NCBI RefSeq assembly: GCF_000159435.1
Contig: NZ_GG693412.1
Span: forward strand, 361,928-397,503
Source of the DNA: Limosilactobacillus vaginalis DSM 5837 = ATCC 49540
GTDB lineage: Bacteria > Bacillota > Bacilli > Lactobacillales > Lactobacillaceae
DNA: 35,576 nt
Direction of reading: 5' to 3'
Shown here: positions 30,952 through 35,576 of the stretch, one piece after another
Layout: every line of letters starts with the position of its first letter
Position numbering within the stretch: position 1 is the first letter of the stretch
Notes under the pieces: generated by a model
Databases searched by the model: none
What the model was told of the DNA's origin: nothing
Seen by the model: only the letters and a program-made list of their open reading frames with translations
Translations under genes and position numbers: made by a program

Positions 30952-31368
30952 ATGGCAAATAAAATCCCACCTTTCGTAACTCCCTTTGCGTTGTTTTCAA
31001 TCGTATTAGCACTGGGAGCTACTAACGTTGTGGTTAATCACGCAACGCATACATCTGAAGGTGCACGAGTAAGTTCTACCTCATCGGTTAGTCGACGAAT
31101 GGACTCTGATGACAGTAGTTCAGTTAGCCGGTCATCTTCACAACAGGATGAAAGCGAACAGCAATCTTCCAGTACTCGTAGTAATAACAATTCAACTACT
31201 CAGGAAAATCAAAATAATACTGGGAACGATACTGAACGCTCATCCTCGACTACTACCCAGAATAAGCAAAATAACGGTGGTAATACTTCAACTGGCAATG
31301 AAAACCAGACAGGTCAATCAAATAGTGGTCAAAATACTAATAATCAGACCACGACTGATAATCAATAA
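30952..31368 (+). CDS. Low-complexity Ser/Asn/Gln/Thr-rich surface or secreted protein
   Basis: 138 aa. Residues 8-27 form one hydrophobic segment; the rest (40-138) is almost entirely Ser, Asn, Gln, Thr with some Gly and Asp/Glu, predicted disordered and outside the cell. No LPxTG sorting signal or known domain. AAAGGAG lies 10 nt before the ATG. It ends 18 nt before the next membrane gene, so the two are probably co-transcribed. Such stretches often act as flexible, possibly glycosylated, linkers; that is inference. Confidence 0.7.
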   Translation: MANKIPPFVTPFALFSIVLALGATNVVVNHATHTSEGARVSSTSSVSRRMDSDDSSSVSRSSSQQDESEQQSSSTRSNNNSTTQENQNNTGNDTERSSSTTTQNKQNNGGNTSTGNENQTGQSNSGQNTNNQTTTDNQ

Positions 31369-31386
31369 GCGGGGTGAACCTAACTA

Positions 31387-32244
31387 ATGTTTAGTTTTCT
31401 CGATATGATTAACTCATCGCTAAGTTACTTTAACTTGGACGTTAAATTAAAGAACCGGATTTATATTATTCTGGCAACTCTGGGTGATATTTATTTGGTA
31501 TACGTGACTTTTCGCTTATTCATTAACCAAGCCTGGTTGCGAGGCTTTTTGTATTGCTTAGCGATGATTGCAATCACATACTTTATTTACGTTAACTTTG
31601 TTTTTTACTTTTTAGGAAAGACATCACAATTTGATTTTTTGTCACCACGAATTGCCAAAATTACGGGGCAAAGATTTGCGGATAATAATCAGTCACAAAT
31701 GAGACGGGGAGCAAACCGGTATTCAACCGGGCTTGCTAACCAGTCAAACGGCCTTTTTGATGGTGCAGATACTATTCCCGCAACCGTTGAGATTGACCAA
31801 GCGGAACAGGAGAACCTCCAAAAAGTGGTTGACCGGCTCTTAACAGAAAAGATCTTTGTCAATGATTTTAACGGGATGAATGAACGGGAGATTATCCGTC
31901 AATACCAAGAGACCCATAAACCAGTTCAAGCATTGAATGCGGAGTCAATTCCACCATTTTTTGAACTGGTCCATGATCCGCTTCGTCACCGCCTCGAAAT
32001 TTATATGGGGATGAACCAAATGGAGCGACGGCCAGTTGGGCATATTTCGAAGATTGGGTTGACCGATGTTCGGGAAGCCCACCAGAAGTACCGAATTTAT
32101 TTGGCCAACTTGGTCGTGGTTGACGGGCCAAACAAAATTCCCGGCCGAAGCGGCACCACAATCATGACAACTGCCGACTATGGGCTGAAAGCTCAGGTTG
32201 CTTATCGTCAACGAACTTCAAATCAAAGAACTACAATTGAATAA
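31387..32244 (+). CDS. Conserved lactobacillar membrane protein (possibly DUF6681)
   Basis: 285 aa. Two or three N-terminal membrane segments (about residues 25-80: IYIILATLGDIYLVYV, GFLYCLAMIAITYFIYVNFVFYF) are followed by a long cytoplasmic part. This part holds a helical segment (VEIDQAEQENLQKVVDRLL) and a C-terminal domain of mixed character (PPFFELVHDPLRHRLEIYMG to VAYRQRTS). It resembles a protein conserved in lactobacilli that I recall as DUF6681, but I am not certain. Function unknown. A strong terminator follows. Confidence 0.65.
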   Translation: MFSFLDMINSSLSYFNLDVKLKNRIYIILATLGDIYLVYVTFRLFINQAWLRGFLYCLAMIAITYFIYVNFVFYFLGKTSQFDFLSPRIAKITGQRFADNNQSQMRRGANRYSTGLANQSNGLFDGADTIPATVEIDQAEQENLQKVVDRLLTEKIFVNDFNGMNEREIIRQYQETHKPVQALNAESIPPFFELVHDPLRHRLEIYMGMNQMERRPVGHISKIGLTDVREAHQKYRIYLANLVVVDGPNKIPGRSGTTIMTTADYGLKAQVAYRQRTSNQRTTIE

Positions 32245-32257
32245 AATGTTGTATAGT

Positions 32258-32299
32258 AAAACTATTGTCCCAATCTTAATGAGACAATAGTTTCTTTTT
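32258..32299 (+). terminator. Terminator after the membrane-protein gene
   Basis: AAACTATTGTC (32258-32268) pairs with GACAATAGTTT (32283-32293), then CTTTTTG. Confidence 0.9.
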
Positions 32300-32398
32300 G
32301 TCTTATTTTAGAGCAGATGTGCCGGATTAACTCTGTTGTCTATTTTTGACACGGCTTACAATATTCATTGCAAAATTGACGAAAAGGAGGGGAAAGTT

Positions 32399-32959
32399 GT
32401 GCGAGTCACGAGAACCGTGCGTGATTTTCAAAATGCATTGTTGACGTTGCTTGAAGAGCATTCCTTTGAGCACTTAACCGTTGATCAGATTTGTCAAGAA
32501 GCGTTATTACACCGAAGCAGTTTTTACCGCTATTTCCGTGATAAATATGACCTCCTTGAACAAACTTTAGGAACACAAATAAACCGCTTGGTTGATAGTA
32601 GTGATTCCGAAGATGATCTAATTAAGCAATTAATTTATTACGTCAATGATCATAAGAGCGTTTTTCGGCACTTAGCATCTGAAAGTGCTCACAGTTCGCT
32701 ATATGCTGAAATGATGCATATCTTAAGCCAGATCATGTTGGAACGACGACGTGAAAAGAGCAATGATTCTATTATTCAATTATTACAGCAAACCGACGAT
32801 CCGGAGATGCTGGCTTATGTTTTGAGTGGCGCACTAATCGGCACGTTTTATTGGTGGCAGGAGAAAAATTATGATGTTTCAATTGAACATGTGATTGAGT
32901 TTGCCAAACGAACGATGCAGTCGTTATCAATTGGTCGTCAATTGGAACAAAAACAATGA
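32399..32959 (+). CDS. TetR-family transcriptional regulator
   Basis: 186 aa. The N-terminal HTH (about residues 5-50) reads DFQNALLTLLEEHSFEHLTV followed by DQICQEALLHRSSFYRYFRDKYDLLEQ, a standard TetR DNA-binding domain. The C-terminal helical domain resembles TetR_C of regulators linked to YhgE. The start is GTG 32399, because AAGGAGG lies 8 nt upstream; the frame extends back to a TTG at 32336 without a ribosome site. TACAAT at 32357-32362 may be the -10. It sits 42 nt before yhgE and probably represses that operon. Confidence 0.88.
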   Translation: MRVTRTVRDFQNALLTLLEEHSFEHLTVDQICQEALLHRSSFYRYFRDKYDLLEQTLGTQINRLVDSSDSEDDLIKQLIYYVNDHKSVFRHLASESAHSSLYAEMMHILSQIMLERRREKSNDSIIQLLQQTDDPEMLAYVLSGALIGTFYWWQEKNYDVSIEHVIEFAKRTMQSLSIGRQLEQKQ

Positions 32960-33001
32960 AATTATTAATAAAAATATTTAGGGGATAAGAGGAGAATAGA
33001 A

Positions 33002-35530
33002 ATGTGGAATGCGATTAAAGCAGAATTTAAGAATATCCTGCACAATCGACTGTTATTGATTTCCACTACTGTTATTTGTATCATCCCATTCCTTTACAGT
33101 ATCTTTTTCCTGAAGTCTGTGTGGGATCCATACGGGAGTACAGAAAACTTACCAGTAGCGGTTGTCAATAAGGATGTTCCAGTTGAATATCGTGGACAAA
33201 CGATGGATATTGGACACCGGATGGTCAAAGAATTAAAGAAGAATAAGCAATTAAAGTGGGAAATCGTTTCACCAGAAAAGGCGCATTATGGTTTAACTCA
33301 CCGGAAATATTACACAGTAGTGACGATTCCAAAGGACTTCTCTAAGGACGCCACAACAGTTTTGGATAAGCATCCTAAGCAAATGCAGTTGAAGTACGAG
33401 ACTAATGGTTCTCTTAACTACATTGGTCAAGTAATTAGCCAACTCGGGATGACTAAGCTAAACGAAAGTATTCGGGCGCAAGTTACCCGGGCATACGCTA
33501 CGGCAATGTTCAAGGCTTTGCACACTGTTGGTAAGGGAATGAGTACGGCTTCCAACGGGGCAAAGCAATTGAGTACTGGAATGGTTACTCTTCAAAGCGG
33601 GGTTAACCAATACGTCGTCGGGGTTTCCCAAGTAAACAACGGTGTTCAAACATTACGAGTAAGCGTTGCCCCATTAGCTGCCGGTGCTCAACAATTGGCA
33701 TCTGGTAGTCAGACACTTGCTAACGGTATCCGCCAATACACTGGTGGTGTCGGTCAGCTTGCTGCTGGATTGAGCAAGTTGAACGCTAATTCCGGTGCGC
33801 TGAATTCTGGTGCTAGCCAGTTGCAAAGTGGTTTGAGTCAGTTGAGCACTGGAACTAAAACATTATCAAACGGTGCTAACGAGTTAAATGGTAAAGTTAA
33901 CAGCATGATTCCAGAACTGCAAAATCAAATGAATAGCATGTCTGGAGATATAAGTAATAAGGGAGCAGCTCTTAATAACGCTTTACGCCCATTAGCTTCA
34001 ACGCAGTCTCAGATGACTGAATTATCTGCTAAATTAGGTCAAATTAGTGATGGAATTGGTCAGATTCAATCAGCTGTATCTTCAAATAGTTCTTCAACAA
34101 AATTGAACAGTGCTGTTGGAGTATTGAATTCAATTGATAAGAGTAAGCTGAGTGAGGCAGATCAACAGAAACTTGCTGGAGTTACGCAACAACTACAATC
34201 AGCTAGTTCAAATTCAGATCAAGCTACTTTAGTAAGTCAGCTTACTAAACTTAAAGCTGGCGTTAATAATTTAAGGACGGCAGTTGATCAATCTGCTACA
34301 CAGGCAGGAAATAGTACTAAGCAAGTACAAGAGGCTGCATTAGCTCTTCAAAACAGTTTAACGAATATGCAAAGTCAAACCAGTACCGCAATTGGTGGTA
34401 TGAGCAGTCAGCTTACATTAGCAACTTCAGAATTAGCTAAAGGAGCAGATAAAGTAAATAGTGGTGCAAATACCGCTGCTGCAGGTGCCGGAACGTTAAC
34501 TTCTGGGATTGGCCAATACACCGCTGGGGTTGCTCAAGCTGGTGCTGGTGCTGGTCAATTAACTGCTAACTCTGGTCAATTGAATTCTGGTGCTGGTCAA
34601 CTTGCTGGTGCTCTTGGTCAATTGAATGGTCAGGTTCCTGCATTAACTGCTGGTGTTAACCAATTAGCTGCTGGTACTCAGCAATTAGTTGATAATTCAC
34701 CTGCACTTGTTCAAGGAATTATCAAGTTGAATGTTGGTGCTTCTAAGCTTTCAACTGCTCTTGGCAAGGGTGCGAAGACAATTAATGGTATTAAGACTTC
34801 TAGCCGGACTGCTAAGATGATTGCTGAACCTTCAGTTGAAAAGCACTCTAACTACAGTTACGTACCAAACTACGGTCATGCATTGGCACCTTATGTTTTG
34901 TCAGTTGCCCTCTATGTTGGTATGTTGGTCTTCAACTTTGTTTACCCAATTCGGCGGGTTGCGGATCCAGATGCTTCTGCAACTGCTTGGTGGTTCAGTA
35001 AGGTTGTCGTTGGTGCGGTAGCCGCAATTGCCATGGCCGTTGTTGAATGTGGAATCATGATGATGTGTGGACTAACAATTGACCACGTTCCGTCATTCTT
35101 TACCACAACAATCCTCTTTGGACTCGCTTCAATGGCCGTCGTAATGTTCTTGTCGATGACCTTTGATAACCCAGGACGGTTTGTTGCCATGGTTCTTCTG
35201 ATGTTACAACTTGGTGGTTCCGGTGGGACATTCCCAATGGAAGTTACCATGAAGTTCTACAACGTTATTCACTGGTACTTACCAATGACCTACTCAATTC
35301 TTGGTCTTCGTGATTCAATCAGTGGTGGTCTTGGTACTCACTACACATTGTTCTGTAACCTTGTCCTTCTCGGAATCGCAGTTGTCTTTAACTTGTTACT
35401 CTTATTAACGATGAAGGGAATTGCATCACACGAATTCCGTGCACCAACTGTCGAAAGCTTAAAAGCTAACGAACACGGTCCAATGGGTAAGGGCGATGGC
35501 TTTACATCAAACGGTCAAGATAATAAATAG
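33002..35530 (+). CDS. YhgE/Pip-domain membrane protein
   Basis: 842-aa protein of the YhgE/Pip (phage infection protein, EsaA-related) family. One N-terminal membrane segment (about 18-38) is followed by the conserved VWDPYGSTENLPVAVVNKD. A long extracellular part (about 180-640) consists of G/A/S/Q/L-rich repeats such as LxSGxxQL and LxxG, predicted coiled coil. Five or six C-terminal membrane segments (from about 625) include GMLVFNFVYPIRR and the TMKFYNVIHWYLPMTYSI region. Relatives are phage receptors in Lactococcus or parts of type VII secretion/ABC-2-like exporters. The central stretch 33900-34480 differs in repeat style from both flanks. Confidence 0.9.
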   Translation: MWNAIKAEFKNILHNRLLLISTTVICIIPFLYSIFFLKSVWDPYGSTENLPVAVVNKDVPVEYRGQTMDIGHRMVKELKKNKQLKWEIVSPEKAHYGLTHRKYYTVVTIPKDFSKDATTVLDKHPKQMQLKYETNGSLNYIGQVISQLGMTKLNESIRAQVTRAYATAMFKALHTVGKGMSTASNGAKQLSTGMVTLQSGVNQYVVGVSQVNNGVQTLRVSVAPLAAGAQQLASGSQTLANGIRQYTGGVGQLAAGLSKLNANSGALNSGASQLQSGLSQLSTGTKTLSNGANELNGKVNSMIPELQNQMNSMSGDISNKGAALNNALRPLASTQSQMTELSAKLGQISDGIGQIQSAVSSNSSSTKLNSAVGVLNSIDKSKLSEADQQKLAGVTQQLQSASSNSDQATLVSQLTKLKAGVNNLRTAVDQSATQAGNSTKQVQEAALALQNSLTNMQSQTSTAIGGMSSQLTLATSELAKGADKVNSGANTAAAGAGTLTSGIGQYTAGVAQAGAGAGQLTANSGQLNSGAGQLAGALGQLNGQVPALTAGVNQLAAGTQQLVDNSPALVQGIIKLNVGASKLSTALGKGAKTINGIKTSSRTAKMIAEPSVEKHSNYSYVPNYGHALAPYVLSVALYVGMLVFNFVYPIRRVADPDASATAWWFSKVVVGAVAAIAMAVVECGIMMMCGLTIDHVPSFFTTTILFGLASMAVVMFLSMTFDNPGRFVAMVLLMLQLGGSGGTFPMEVTMKFYNVIHWYLPMTYSILGLRDSISGGLGTHYTLFCNLVLLGIAVVFNLLLLLTMKGIASHEFRAPTVESLKANEHGPMGKGDGFTSNGQDNK

Positions 35531-35555
35531 AATTTAATTATGATTAATAAGAGCT

Positions 35556-35575
35556 GGAAAAGCATTAACTTTTCC
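35556..35575 (+). terminator. Probable terminator after yhgE, cut by the window end
   Basis: GGAAAAG, 6-nt loop, CTTTTCC; any T-tract would lie outside the window. Confidence 0.4.
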
Positions 35576-35576
35576 G

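Overview
The window looks like chromosome of a low-to-moderate GC lactic acid bacterium. Limosilactobacillus or a close relative is my best guess. This rests on the gene set (PepX, prolyl iminopeptidase, BrnQ with a T-box, potABCD, a CadD-like protein, YhgE/Pip) and on strong GGAGG-type ribosome sites; I cannot name a species. I see no rRNA, tRNA, CRISPR array, transposase or prophage gene.

Layout. 1-4763 (minus): a MATE efflux pump cut by the window edge, an ArsR-type repressor with a CadD-like cadmium transporter, and a three-gene TrpX-type ABC importer behind a long structured leader. 5147-8174 (plus): an ABC-F ATPase, a CmpB-type membrane protein and a GH73 glucosaminidase. 8402-11419 (minus): BrnQ under an Ile-type T-box, then a DUF2325 protein. 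11546-12625 (plus): a DHH phosphoesterase. 12708-16903 (minus): a HAD phosphatase, a prolyl iminopeptidase and PepX. 17511-21298 (plus): potABCD. 21594-29275 (minus): a SteT-like Ser/Thr exchanger, a P-type ATPase, an MFS carrier and an APC amino-acid permease. 29411-32244 (plus): Nudix, guanylate-kinase-like, Fur, a low-complexity Ser/Asn/Gln protein and a membrane protein. 32399-35530 (plus): a TetR regulator followed by YhgE/Pip.

Theme. The region is rich in peptide and amino-acid acquisition genes, and several sit behind RNA-based control. The clearest case is upstream of the SteT-like exchanger. A promoter drives a 21-codon leader peptide with seven Ser codons among eight consecutive codons. 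Behind it come a hairpin overlapping those codons, a possible antiterminator pairing and a strong terminator just before the permease. This is the layout of ribosome-mediated attenuation by serine. A second attenuator precedes the TrpX-type importer: a 15-codon open frame with one Trp codon, mutually exclusive hairpins and a terminator. BrnQ has a T-box. The P-type ATPase has an unassigned three-helix 5' leader.

The intergenic spaces also carry a family of about 110-bp palindromic elements. They share an AGAGTGYGA end, their stems differ in sequence but stay paired, and three copies sit within 0-4 nt of a stop codon. Four or five copies, plus a remnant, are visible.
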